Source: Prevotella sp. CAG:1320 (lineage in GTDB: Bacteria; Bacteroidota; Bacteroidia; Bacteroidales; Bacteroidaceae). Taken from it: a stretch of 37,102 nucleotides of DNA. Below are positions 24,648 to 32,316 of the stretch, one piece after another (the stretch's first letter is position 1; every line of letters begins with the position of its first letter). The stretch is taken from positions 1 to 37,102 of the forward strand of contig FR882114.1 of the NCBI GenBank assembly GCA_000435635.1, given 5' to 3'. Made by a program: the position numbers and the translations under genes. The notes beneath the pieces were generated by a model. That model was not told the origin of the DNA, did no database searches, and worked only from the letters and a program-made list of their open reading frames with translations.

Positions 24648-26105
24648 TTATTTTGCGGGAATGTTCTCGAGAGTCTTTACTAACAGCAGCCAGAACTTCT
24701 CCGTGGAGGGCCAATAAGCGCGCTCGTTGGGCGTGTGGGGAGAGAGTAGGGTGGGGCCGAAAGAGCAGATGTCCAATCCAGGATACTTGGAAAGGATGAT
24801 ACTACATTCCAGCCCGGCGTGTACCACTTGTACAGTAGGCTCCTCGTTGAAGAGTGTTTGGTAGATTTCCCGCATGTGTTTGATGAGTTCGCTGGAGGTG
24901 TTGGGCTCCCAACCTCCATATTCCCCGCTGCGTTCCACTTTCATGCCAGCCATGCCGAAGCAGCTCTCCAGTGAGGTGGCCAATTCGTCTTTCTTGGTCT
25001 CGCTAGAGCTGCGACCCAGTATTTTCACTTCTGCGTGTCCCTCGGCGATATCCACGATGGCCAGGTTGGAGGATGTTTCCACGATGCCGGGGATGCTGGG
25101 GATGTAGCGCCAGACGCCATCGTGGGCGGCATAGATGGCATCTACCAAGTTGTCTTGTATCTCTTGTGGAACCGCGCTCTTGGGCAAGGCGATTTCCTCT
25201 ATGGTGAGTTCTATGCCGTTTTCTATGCCTTTGTATTCATCGTTAAAGGTCTCCTGATAGTCGGCCACCAGTTCCATGAGGTCTTCTTTGTTCTCTCGGG
25301 GGAGAGTGAGCACAGCTTCCGCCTCTCGGGGGATGGCGTTGCGCATATTGCCACCATGCCAGCTGGCCAGTTGCGCGTCATCTTCCGCGATGGCTTCTCT
25401 TACCAATCTCACCAGCATCTTGTTGGCGTTGCCGCGTCCCGCGCCTATTTCCAGGCCAGAGTGGCCTCCCTTGAGACCTTTCAGGGTAATGCGCACGGCT
25501 ATATCTTCAGGATCGGTCTCGGCTTCCTTGTACTCCAGCGACGCGGTGATGTCCACTCCGCCGGCACTGCCTATGATGAGTTCTCCTTCTTGCTCCGTGT
25601 CCAGGTTGAGGAGTATTTCCCCTTCCAGTTCGCCAGCGGGCAGTCCGTTGGCACCGTACATTCCTGTTTCCTCGTCGGCGGTGATGAGCGCTTCCACTGG
25701 GCCATGCTTCAAGTCGGTGGCTTCCATTACGGCCATGATGGCGGCCACGCCTAGTCCGTCATCGGCTCCTAGCGTAGTGCCTTTGGCTTTCACCCATTCG
25801 CCGTCCACATAGGTTTCAATGGGGTCTGTCTCGAAATTGTGGTCGCTGCCTTTTTCTTTTTGCGGCACCATGTCCATGTGGGCCTGTAGTATCACGGTCT
25901 TCCTGTTTTCCATACCTGGCGTGGCGGGCTTGCGCATCACGATGTTGCCAGCCTCGTCCTCAAAAGCTTCTACACCCTTCTCTTGGGCGAAGTCCAAGAG
26001 GAAGCGGCGCACCTTGTCGAGATGTCCGGAGGGGCGGGGTACTTGTGTCAACGCATGGAAATTGCGCCAGATAACTGCTGGCTTCAGGTCTTTCATTTCT
26101 GTCAT
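24648..26105 (-). CDS. pepD: Aminoacyl-histidine dipeptidase (M20C peptidase)
   Basis: 485 residues. Cytoplasmic two-zinc dipeptidase cutting Xaa-His and other dipeptides. M20 motifs in order: QAHMDMVPQ (His76, Asp78), TLGADDGLG (Asp115/Asp116), ITADEETGMYGANGLP (Glu145/Glu146 catalytic pair), LDTEQEGELIIGSAGG and a late HAGLECSII. The dimerisation lid lies between about 180 and 390. Full length for PepD. 72 bp lie between it and the Bax-inhibitor-like gene. Confidence 0.94.
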   Translation of the reverse strand: MTEMKDLKPAVIWRNFHALTQVPRPSGHLDKVRRFLLDFAQEKGVEAFEDEAGNIVMRKPATPGMENRKTVILQAHMDMVPQKEKGSDHNFETDPIETYVDGEWVKAKGTTLGADDGLGVAAIMAVMEATDLKHGPVEALITADEETGMYGANGLPAGELEGEILLNLDTEQEGELIIGSAGGVDITASLEYKEAETDPEDIAVRITLKGLKGGHSGLEIGAGRGNANKMLVRLVREAIAEDDAQLASWHGGNMRNAIPREAEAVLTLPRENKEDLMELVADYQETFNDEYKGIENGIELTIEEIALPKSAVPQEIQDNLVDAIYAAHDGVWRYIPSIPGIVETSSNLAIVDIAEGHAEVKILGRSSSETKKDELATSLESCFGMAGMKVERSGEYGGWEPNTSSELIKHMREIYQTLFNEEPTVQVVHAGLECSIILSKYPGLDICSFGPTLLSPHTPNERAYWPSTEKFWLLLVKTLENIPAK

Positions 26106-26132
26106 AGCTTATATATTATAAAGGTATATTGA

Positions 26133-26648
26133 TTATATTTCTTGCCAAATCTCTTCCACCGGCTTGCGTTTCTTGGGAGCGGGCTCTTGCGTAGGCATTC
26201 CCATGGGGATGATAGCCACTGGCTCCAGGTCTTCTGGCAGGTGAAGGGCTTCCTTGCAACGGGGCACGTCGAAGTTGCATACCCAGCACGTGCCTACTCC
26301 CACGTTGGCTGCCGCCAAGCAGAGGTGCTCTATGGCGATACTCAAGTCTACGTCGCCATGGTGTTTTCCGTCAGACGGCCTTGTCCAGGCTTGGCTCTTT
26401 CTGTCACAAGCCACTATATAGAGAGGTGCCTCGGCAAACCACTCCCTGTCATAGCAGGCGCGCAGCTTCTTCCTGGCCTCTTCCGACTTTACGGCCAGGA
26501 AGAGCCATGGTTGTTTGTTGCAAGCTGACGGCGCCAGCCTGACGCATTCTTGTATATAACTTATTTTGTCGGCGGGTATAGGCTCGCCGCTGTATGCTCT
26601 TGCCGAGAAGCGCTTTTCGCAAAGTTCCTTGAAGTCCATGTGTGTCAC
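26133..26648 (-). CDS. Nitroreductase-family flavoprotein
   Basis: 171 residues, the short NfsA/FRP-like type. Landmarks: FKELCEKRFSARAYSG (FMN phosphate RxxR-type site), LAPSACNKQPWLFL near 37-50, the HLCLAAANVGVGTCWVCNFD segment and the tail PMGMPTQEPAPKKRKPVEEIW. Probably an FMN enzyme using NAD(P)H; physiological substrate unknown. The second Met (MDFKELCEKR) is a possible start. A -7 box lies about 18 bp upstream of the ATG. Single gene. Confidence 0.88.
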   Translation of the reverse strand: MTHMDFKELCEKRFSARAYSGEPIPADKISYIQECVRLAPSACNKQPWLFLAVKSEEARKKLRACYDREWFAEAPLYIVACDRKSQAWTRPSDGKHHGDVDLSIAIEHLCLAAANVGVGTCWVCNFDVPRCKEALHLPEDLEPVAIIPMGMPTQEPAPKKRKPVEEIWQEI

Positions 26649-26665
26649 TTGTTATAGTAATAACG

Positions 26666-26673
26666 CGAAGTTA
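26666..26673 (-). promoter_or_regulatory. -7 box for the nitroreductase
   Basis: The minus strand reads TAACTTCG, the same variant seen before the Nif3, helicase and dinB genes, 17 bp before the ATG. Confidence 0.5.
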
Positions 26674-26737
26674 CGCATTTACTTCGACATAACCTCGCGG
26701 GCATATGTTAATAATAGTTGGTTATTTGAAAGAGGTT

Positions 26738-27532
26738 TCAGCCTGGGAACAAGATGGAGAGCCGCTGGGTGTCGAAACGCAATTCTCCTCGCTCTATGTA
26801 TCGGGAGAGCGCGCCATTATCGGCAAGCTCTCGTGGAGTTCCTATTTGCAGGCCCTGTTTTTTGTCCATAAGCCACAGTTTGTCGCTTAGCCGCAAGGCC
26901 AGTTCCAGGTCATGCGTGGAGAGCATGATGGTCTTTTCCTCCTCGTGGGCTAAGTGGCGGAGCAGTTGCAGCAGTTCCACCTTACTGGGGAAGTCAAGGA
27001 AAGCGGTTGGCTCGTCCAGCAGGATGATGGGCGTGTCTTGGGCCAGTGCCTTGGCTATCATGGCTTTTTGCCGCTCGCCGTCACTCAGGGAGTCTATCTT
27101 TCGGTTTCTTAGCCCATGGATGCCCACATGCCGCATGGCTTCTTCCGCCAGCCGCTTGTCTTCCTGGGAGAGTCTGCCCCAAAAACCCGTGTAGGGCTGT
27201 CGTCCCATCTCCACCACTTCTTGAACCGTGAGTTGGCTTGTTTCGGGACGTTCCGTCAACACCACACCTATCAACTTAGCCAACTGGCGGGGGCTAAGTG
27301 CCGAGAGGCTATCCTTTCCCTTGTCATTTGCCAACAGGATATCTCCTTCCAATAGGGGCAGTTGCCCCACCAAGGTGCGCAACAGCGTAGACTTGCCCGT
27401 ACCATTGCAGCCCAGCAGGCAAGTGAGTTCTCCTCGCTGAAGACTCGCTGTCAGGGAGCTGGCGACCTTTCGTTCGCCGCCATGTTCGCGATATCCTATC
27501 GCGGCGTTTTGTAACCAAACAGTTTCTCGCAT
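26738..27532 (-). CDS. ABC transporter ATP-binding protein, FecE/BtuD-like, orphan
   Basis: 264 residues from ATG at 27532 (MRETVWLQNAAIGYREHGG). Walker A GCNGTGKS at 41-48, signature LSDGERQKAMIAKAL, Walker B IILLDEPTAFLD and the switch STHDLELALR. The C-terminal style fits the iron-siderophore/cobalamin import ATPases (FecCD-FecE). No permease or binding-protein gene is next to it in the window, so partners must be elsewhere or lost. A longer open frame to 27838 overlaps the helicase and is rejected. A TATCTTCG box lies 4 bp before the ATG, so the message may be leaderless. Confidence 0.88.
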   Translation of the reverse strand: MRETVWLQNAAIGYREHGGERKVASSLTASLQRGELTCLLGCNGTGKSTLLRTLVGQLPLLEGDILLANDKGKDSLSALSPRQLAKLIGVVLTERPETSQLTVQEVVEMGRQPYTGFWGRLSQEDKRLAEEAMRHVGIHGLRNRKIDSLSDGERQKAMIAKALAQDTPIILLDEPTAFLDFPSKVELLQLLRHLAHEEEKTIMLSTHDLELALRLSDKLWLMDKKQGLQIGTPRELADNGALSRYIERGELRFDTQRLSILFPG

Positions 27533-27604
27533 GGCGCGAAGATAGCGAATTTTCCCATATCTCGCGGTCTGATAGGCAGAACTTTTGTAACTTCGCGGCG
27601 GCTT

Positions 27605-29572
27605 ATGAGACAACAAGAGACTGCTTTGGAGCAATTGTGCAGGCAGAAATTGCTGCTGCAACTGGAATATTATACCGAAAAAGAAGCTTTCCGCAAGCAG
27701 ACCGAGACCATGGGGTTGCGCAGGAAGGTGAAGCGAGGCGATGCCTGGTTCCCGATTCGTGTGGGAAAGAGTTATTACAACTCGCTCAACCAATTGGTAG
27801 TGGAAGTGTTTCGCGGGGAAGAAGAGGATGTTGACCATAATTTCGAGTTCGGCCGTCCCGTGGTATTCCTTTCAGCCACCGATGCCAAGGACTTGGGCGG
27901 CAAGTTGCGCTATTTTTCTTTCACGGCCACGGTGAGCTACGTGGATGGCAATCGCATGGTGGTGGCCGTGCCCGACAGCGCTCCGCTGTTGGAACTTCAG
28001 TCTTCCTCTCAACCTTTAGGCGTGCAGCTCTCCTTTGACGAGACGAGTTACCGTGCCATGTTCCAAGCCCTTGACAGGGTAATAGCCGCCAAGAACGACC
28101 GTTTGGCCTATCTCCGCGAGCTATTCCATGGAGACCGGCAGCCCCAACGATACGCTTTCGAGCCAATACGATTCCCCTGGCTTAACCCCACGCAGGAACA
28201 AGCCGTCAACGAGGTGCTGCGGGCCAAGGACGTAGCTATCGTGCATGGCCCTCCCGGCACGGGCAAGACCACCACGCTGGTAGAGGCCATCAACGAGACA
28301 CTGATGCGCGAGAGCCAGGTGATGGTGTGCGCGCAGAGCAATATGGCCGTGGACTGGATATCGGAAAAGTTGGTGGACAGGGGCATCAACGTCTTGCGTA
28401 TAGGCAATCCCACCCGTGTCAACGACAAGATGCTGGGCTTCACCTATGAGCGGCGTTTTGAATCCCATCCCGATTATCCGCAGCTTTGGGCCATTCGCAA
28501 GGCCATCCGCGAGTTGCGGCAACACCGCAAGCGGGGGAGCGACAGCTTCCACCAAAAGATGGAAAGGCTGAAGTCACGGGCCACGGAGCTGGAGTTGCGC
28601 ATCAACGCCCAGCTCTTCGGCGAGGCTCGGGTGATAGCCTGCACGCTGGTGGGTTCCGCCAACAAGCTCTTGGACGGACAACGCTTCAACACGCTTTTCA
28701 TTGATGAGGCCGCCCAGGCTTTGGAGGCTGCCTGCTGGATACCGTTGCGCCGCGTCTCACGGGTGATATTGGCGGGGGACCATTGCCAGTTGCCGCCCAC
28801 GGTGAAGAGCCTTGCCGCCCTGAAGGCAGGGCTTGGCGTGACGCTCATGGAGCGCGTTACCGCCACCCAACCAAGTGTGGTCACCCTGCTCAAGGTGCAA
28901 TATCGCATGAACGAGGCTATCATGCGCTTCTCCAGCGACTGGTTTTACGGCGGGCAGGTGAAGAGCGCACCGCAAGTGAAGCACAGGGGCATACTGGACT
29001 ATGACAATCCTTTCCTGTGGATAGACACAGCCCCGCTGGAAGAGGAAGATGACTCCCCCGTTTACCATGAGCAGTTCGTGGGCGAGAGTTTTGGCCGTGT
29101 CAACAAGGCGGAGGCCAATCTCACCATCAGCACGTTAAGGGACTACCTGGAGAAGGTGGGCAAGCAGCGCTTCCTGGATGAGCAAGTGGACGTGGGCGTG
29201 ATATCTCCTTACAGGGCGCAGGTGCAGTATCTGCGCTCGCTCATCAAGGCCACTCCCGAGCTGAAGCCTTTCCGCCGCGCCATCACGGTCAATACCGTGG
29301 ACGGCTTCCAGGGGCAGGAGAGAGACATCGTGCTCATCTCCCTTGTGCGAAGCAATGCCGCTGGCGACATCGGTTTCCTGAAAGACTTGCGCCGCATGAA
29401 CGTGGCCATCACCAGGGCGCGCATGAAGGTCATCATCCTGGGCGACGTGAAGACGCTCACCCGCCACCCTTTCTACAAGCGGCTTTGGGACTACGTGGAG
29501 CGCGCCCGCCAACGCTATCAGGGGGACGAGGAAGAGAGCCTGGATAACGATACTAGTCTCGAAGGCCGTTGA
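27605..29572 (+). CDS. DNA2/NAM7-like SF1 helicase
   Basis: 655 residues. Walker A VHGPPGTGKTTTLVEA near 213-228, motif II FIDEAAQA, LAGDHCQLPPTVKS (motif III), YRMNEAIM, and the C-terminal TVDGFQGQERDIVLISLVR, RRMNVAITRARMKVIIL (motifs V and VI). This is the Upf1-like superfamily 1B layout; the first 180 residues form the β-barrel/N-terminal part. Likely acts on nucleic acid in repair or RNA turnover. Divergent from the ABC ATPase gene, with TAACTTCG (27588-27595) 9 bp before its ATG. Its last codons lie inside repeat array E. Confidence 0.92.
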   Translation: MRQQETALEQLCRQKLLLQLEYYTEKEAFRKQTETMGLRRKVKRGDAWFPIRVGKSYYNSLNQLVVEVFRGEEEDVDHNFEFGRPVVFLSATDAKDLGGKLRYFSFTATVSYVDGNRMVVAVPDSAPLLELQSSSQPLGVQLSFDETSYRAMFQALDRVIAAKNDRLAYLRELFHGDRQPQRYAFEPIRFPWLNPTQEQAVNEVLRAKDVAIVHGPPGTGKTTTLVEAINETLMRESQVMVCAQSNMAVDWISEKLVDRGINVLRIGNPTRVNDKMLGFTYERRFESHPDYPQLWAIRKAIRELRQHRKRGSDSFHQKMERLKSRATELELRINAQLFGEARVIACTLVGSANKLLDGQRFNTLFIDEAAQALEAACWIPLRRVSRVILAGDHCQLPPTVKSLAALKAGLGVTLMERVTATQPSVVTLLKVQYRMNEAIMRFSSDWFYGGQVKSAPQVKHRGILDYDNPFLWIDTAPLEEEDDSPVYHEQFVGESFGRVNKAEANLTISTLRDYLEKVGKQRFLDEQVDVGVISPYRAQVQYLRSLIKATPELKPFRRAITVNTVDGFQGQERDIVLISLVRSNAAGDIGFLKDLRRMNVAITRARMKVIILGDVKTLTRHPFYKRLWDYVERARQRYQGDEEESLDNDTSLEGR

Positions 29573-29629
29573 TACTAGTATCGTTGAGCGTCGAGACTAG
29601 TATCATCGGGCATCGAGACTAGTGTCATG
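29546..29629. repeat. 22-bp-pitch palindrome array E (4 units)
   Basis: Four copies of GANACTAGTNTC centred on CTAG at 29554, 29576, 29598 and 29620 (centre base), exactly 22 bp apart. Unit 2 has the perfect 12-bp palindrome GATACTAGTATC. Unit 1 and the spacer lie within the last codons and stop (29570-29572) of the helicase gene, so the array reaches into coding DNA. It is followed by array F about 50 bp downstream. Core unlike the others. Confidence 0.88.
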
Positions 29630-29679
29630 AAAAAGGCATGAAATATCCCTTGCGGGAGGGGCGCTTTCCGACCGTGAGG

Positions 29680-29782
29680 AAAACAAGTTGTTTTGCTGGG
29701 GAAAACAACTTGTTTTGCTCTTCAATTTAACTTGTTTTGCTCCGCGAAATAACTTGTTTTCATTTCCGGTTTAACTTGTTTT
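29680..29782. repeat. 22-bp-pitch palindrome array F (5 units)
   Basis: Five units centred at 29687, 29709, 29731, 29753 and 29775, all 22 bp apart. Units 1 and 2 are perfect AAAACAA-S-TTGTTTT palindromes; units 3 and 5 keep only the right arm (TTTAAC before TTGTTTT), and unit 4 reads GAAATAA-C-TTGTTTT. The same core forms array G. Nothing else is evident between 29783 and the next gene except a -7 box (TATCTTCG at about 29837-29844). Confidence 0.9.
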
Positions 29783-29870
29783 CCTCCCCAATGGGATTTT
29801 TGCGTGGGAAAAAGGAGTCCATGTTGCTTTTTTTTCGTATCTTCGCGCTATACCTATTATATATACTACT

Positions 29871-30275
29871 ATGCTGTCACGAGACTATTTCCTGCGGATT
29901 ATCCAAGAGTTCGCCGTCGCTCTCAGCCTTTTCCTGGAGAAGAAGGTGGGAGAGGACAAGCGAGACCAAGAACTGAAAGAGCTTTATGCCCAATACGTAG
30001 GCCCCTATGAGGTGTTGCGCAATCTCTCGTGGGAGGAAACGCTTGCCTACGCGGAGGAGCAATGGGACGAGGAGCAGCGAGTGGACAGGCTGGAGATGTT
30101 GGCTTTTCTGCTCGACGCGGAAGCTGGCTACAAGGCTTTGCCGTTGCGAGAGCTCTTGCTGGGCAAGGCGTTCCGCTTGCTAGACTATGTGGATGCCCAC
30201 AGTTCCACATTCTCCCTGAACAGGAAGATGAAGCTAAGCGCCCTGCGGCGTGCCTTGGAACAGGAGGAAGACTAG
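29871..30275 (+). CDS. Hypothetical helical protein
   Basis: 134 residues, no signal or membrane segment, rich in Leu, Glu and Lys, predicted mostly helical (MLSRDYFLRIIQEFAVALSL opening). No family recognised with confidence; it recalls small uncharacterised helical proteins of Firmicutes and Bacteroidetes. Promoter TATCTTCG lies about 25 bp upstream of the ATG. Its stop overlaps the convergent dinB stop in one CTAG (30272-30275). Confidence 0.75.
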   Translation: MLSRDYFLRIIQEFAVALSLFLEKKVGEDKRDQELKELYAQYVGPYEVLRNLSWEETLAYAEEQWDEEQRVDRLEMLAFLLDAEAGYKALPLRELLLGKAFRLLDYVDAHSSTFSLNRKMKLSALRRALEQEED

Positions 30276-31360
30276 TCGTCACGGAAGTCCAGCCACTGCT
30301 CTACCCACTCGGCCCGCAGGCCTTCGCCTTGCGGATTGGAGACCGAAAGCCCTAGTAAGCGGATGGGATGCTTCAGGTCATAGTCCACCACGCGCAGCAA
30401 CCGCTTGGCCGCGGGCAGCAGTTCTTTTTTGCTTACCAGGCATTCCCGTTGGGTGAGGCTGCGGGTGATTTGCGTGAAGTCGGCGTATTTCACTTTTAGC
30501 GTGAGCGTATGGCCGGCGAATTGCGCCTTGGCGACGCGCCTTTCCAGCTCCAGCACCGTGTGATAGAGCGCTATGAGCACCGTGCTGGGCAGCGAGATGT
30601 CTTCGTCAAACGTCCTTTCACAGCCCACTGACTTCCTCTCGTGGCTCGCCTCCACGGGGCGGTTGTCTATTCCGCGGGCGAAATCATAAAACAATCGTCC
30701 CGCCTTGCCGAACACTTCCTCCAGGTGGCGCAAGGAGCAAGCCCTCAACTGCGCCCCCGTGAAGATGCCCATGTAGTGCATTTGCTTGGCCGTCTTGGGT
30801 CCCACGCCCCAAAAATCCTCTATGCCCAACTGGTCTATGAACGCTTGCGCCTTGTCGGGATGGATGGTGCAGAGTCCGTCAGGCTTGCGGCAGTCAGACG
30901 CTATCTTGGCCAGGAACTTGTTGTAGGATACGCCCGCCGAGGCGGTCAGCCCCGTTTCCTCTTTGATGCGGCGTTTGATTTCCTTGGCTATGTCCACGGC
31001 CAGCTCCATGCCCACCTTGTTGCTCGTCACGTCCAGGAAGGCCTCGTCGATGGAGAGAGGCTCTATCAGGTCGGTGTAGTCTTGGAATATCCGGTGTATT
31101 TGGTTGGAAACCTCCTTGTATCGCCCATGCCTGCCAGGGATGACTATCAGCGCGGGACAGCGTTTCTTCGCTACCAGCATGGACATGGCGGAGCGTACGC
31201 CCCACTTCCTGGCCTCATAGCTGGCCGTGGCCACTACGCCCCGGTCGCTGTCTCCGCCCACGGCGATGGGTTTCCCTCTTAGCTCGGGATGGTCGAGCTG
31301 CTCCACGCTGGCGAAGAAGGCGTCCATGTCTATGTGTATGATTTTCCTGTAGGCTGTCAT
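30272..31360 (-). CDS. dinB: DNA polymerase IV (translesion, Y family)
   Basis: 362 residues from ATG at 31360 (MTAYRKIIHIDMDAFFASVE); the longer frame to 31462 lacks family similarity. Catalytic acids: Asp11 in HIDMDAFFASVE, and Asp105/Glu106 in PLSIDEAFLD. The helix-hairpin-helix region (GIEDFWGVGPKTAKQM) and the little-finger domain (AGHTLTLKVKYADF) are present. Replicates past damaged bases with low fidelity. The leader carries AAAGGA and a TAACTTCG -7 box 17 bp before the ATG. Divergent from the LicD gene. Confidence 0.95.
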   Translation of the reverse strand: MTAYRKIIHIDMDAFFASVEQLDHPELRGKPIAVGGDSDRGVVATASYEARKWGVRSAMSMLVAKKRCPALIVIPGRHGRYKEVSNQIHRIFQDYTDLIEPLSIDEAFLDVTSNKVGMELAVDIAKEIKRRIKEETGLTASAGVSYNKFLAKIASDCRKPDGLCTIHPDKAQAFIDQLGIEDFWGVGPKTAKQMHYMGIFTGAQLRACSLRHLEEVFGKAGRLFYDFARGIDNRPVEASHERKSVGCERTFDEDISLPSTVLIALYHTVLELERRVAKAQFAGHTLTLKVKYADFTQITRSLTQRECLVSKKELLPAAKRLLRVVDYDLKHPIRLLGLSVSNPQGEGLRAEWVEQWLDFRDD

Positions 31361-31377
31361 GGCGGTTTCCTTTGCCG

Positions 31378-31385
31378 CGAAGTTA
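31378..31385 (-). promoter_or_regulatory. -7 box for dinB
   Basis: The minus strand reads TAACTTCG; a short leader with AAAGGA follows and supports the start at 31360. Confidence 0.55.
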
Positions 31386-31416
31386 CCATTATTTCCCGAG
31401 ATAAAGAGAGGAAAGC

Positions 31417-31447
31417 TTGGGCGAATGAAATAAAAATGGTATTTTCG
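31417..31447 (+). promoter_or_regulatory. Promoter for the glycan operon, next to the start codon
   Basis: TTGG at 31417-31420, 19 bp, TATTTTCG at 31440-31447, then CGAC and the ATG at 31452. The predicted transcript start lies at or beside the ATG. Confidence 0.55.
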
Positions 31448-31451
31448 CGAC

Positions 31452-32300
31452 ATGATGAACACCGAGAAACCTAAGACTTACAACACGGGCGAGACCGAGG
31501 AAGACCTGCGCAGGGAATATAATCCCGAAGGTTCTGACCTGCGGAAAGCCCAACTTCGCTTGCTCGACATGGCGCTCTACCTGCGCGACGTGGCCAAGGA
31601 GATAGGCGTGCCCTGCAGGCTAGACGGTGGCAACGTGTTGGGAGCCTTGCGCCATGGCGGTTTCATTCCCTGGGACGACGACGTGGACTTTGTGGTGGAG
31701 TACCGGGACTTCCATCGCCTTTGCGATTACCTGAAGAGCCATCCCCATCCCCAATATGTCTTGCAAGACCACAGCACTGACCCGGGCTTCTACAAGGAGT
31801 GGGCTTGCCTACGGGACTTGAAGAGCCGCCACGTGAGCCACGACAGCCTCGACAGCAAAGACCGCCGCATGGTGGAGGCGCAGCGGTTCCAGGGACTCCA
31901 TATAGACATCTTTCCCTACGAGGGACACATGATACCCTGGCTGCAACGCCTGGCCGGCAAGCTCTCGGTGAATGTCAACCTGCGGTGGGCGGGCAAGCGT
32001 CCCTGGCTGGCCGAGGTAGCTTACCGAACCCTCCACTACCTGGTCTTCCCGTTGTTCCGCTTGACAGGCAAGCTCTTCGGAGACCCCAACCTTTACATTC
32101 ACTCCTACGGAGCGTGGTTCTACGAGCAAAACCCCAAGCGAGCCATGGTGCCCCACAAGCCCTTGACCTTTGAGGGCCATGTGTTTGAGGGACCCGCCGA
32201 CCCCGACGAGCTTTGCCGCATCGCCTATGGCAACTACATGGACTTGCCGCCCAAGGACAAACGCGACCGCCACAAGGTGGACGTGGTATTCATAGACTAA
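31452..32300 (+). CDS. LicD family phosphotransferase
   Basis: 282 residues. LicD signature LDGGNVLGALRHGGFIPWDDDVDFVV (58-82) with the conserved RH, FIPWDDD acidic cluster and paired Asp residues. Family members move phosphorylcholine or another phospho-substituent onto cell-surface glycans in the cytoplasm. No choline uptake or CDP-choline genes are seen, so the donor may be another CDP-linked group. First of five genes closely packed in one direction. The start is ATGATG 4 bp after the promoter box. Confidence 0.9.
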   Translation: MMNTEKPKTYNTGETEEDLRREYNPEGSDLRKAQLRLLDMALYLRDVAKEIGVPCRLDGGNVLGALRHGGFIPWDDDVDFVVEYRDFHRLCDYLKSHPHPQYVLQDHSTDPGFYKEWACLRDLKSRHVSHDSLDSKDRRMVEAQRFQGLHIDIFPYEGHMIPWLQRLAGKLSVNVNLRWAGKRPWLAEVAYRTLHYLVFPLFRLTGKLFGDPNLYIHSYGAWFYEQNPKRAMVPHKPLTFEGHVFEGPADPDELCRIAYGNYMDLPPKDKRDRHKVDVVFID

Positions 32301-32316
32301 CCCCCTTTTACCCTAC

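Noticed and set aside
27533..27838. Longer start for the ABC ATPase
   Set aside because: The extension overlaps the helicase and lacks ABC similarity; the -7 box favours 27532.
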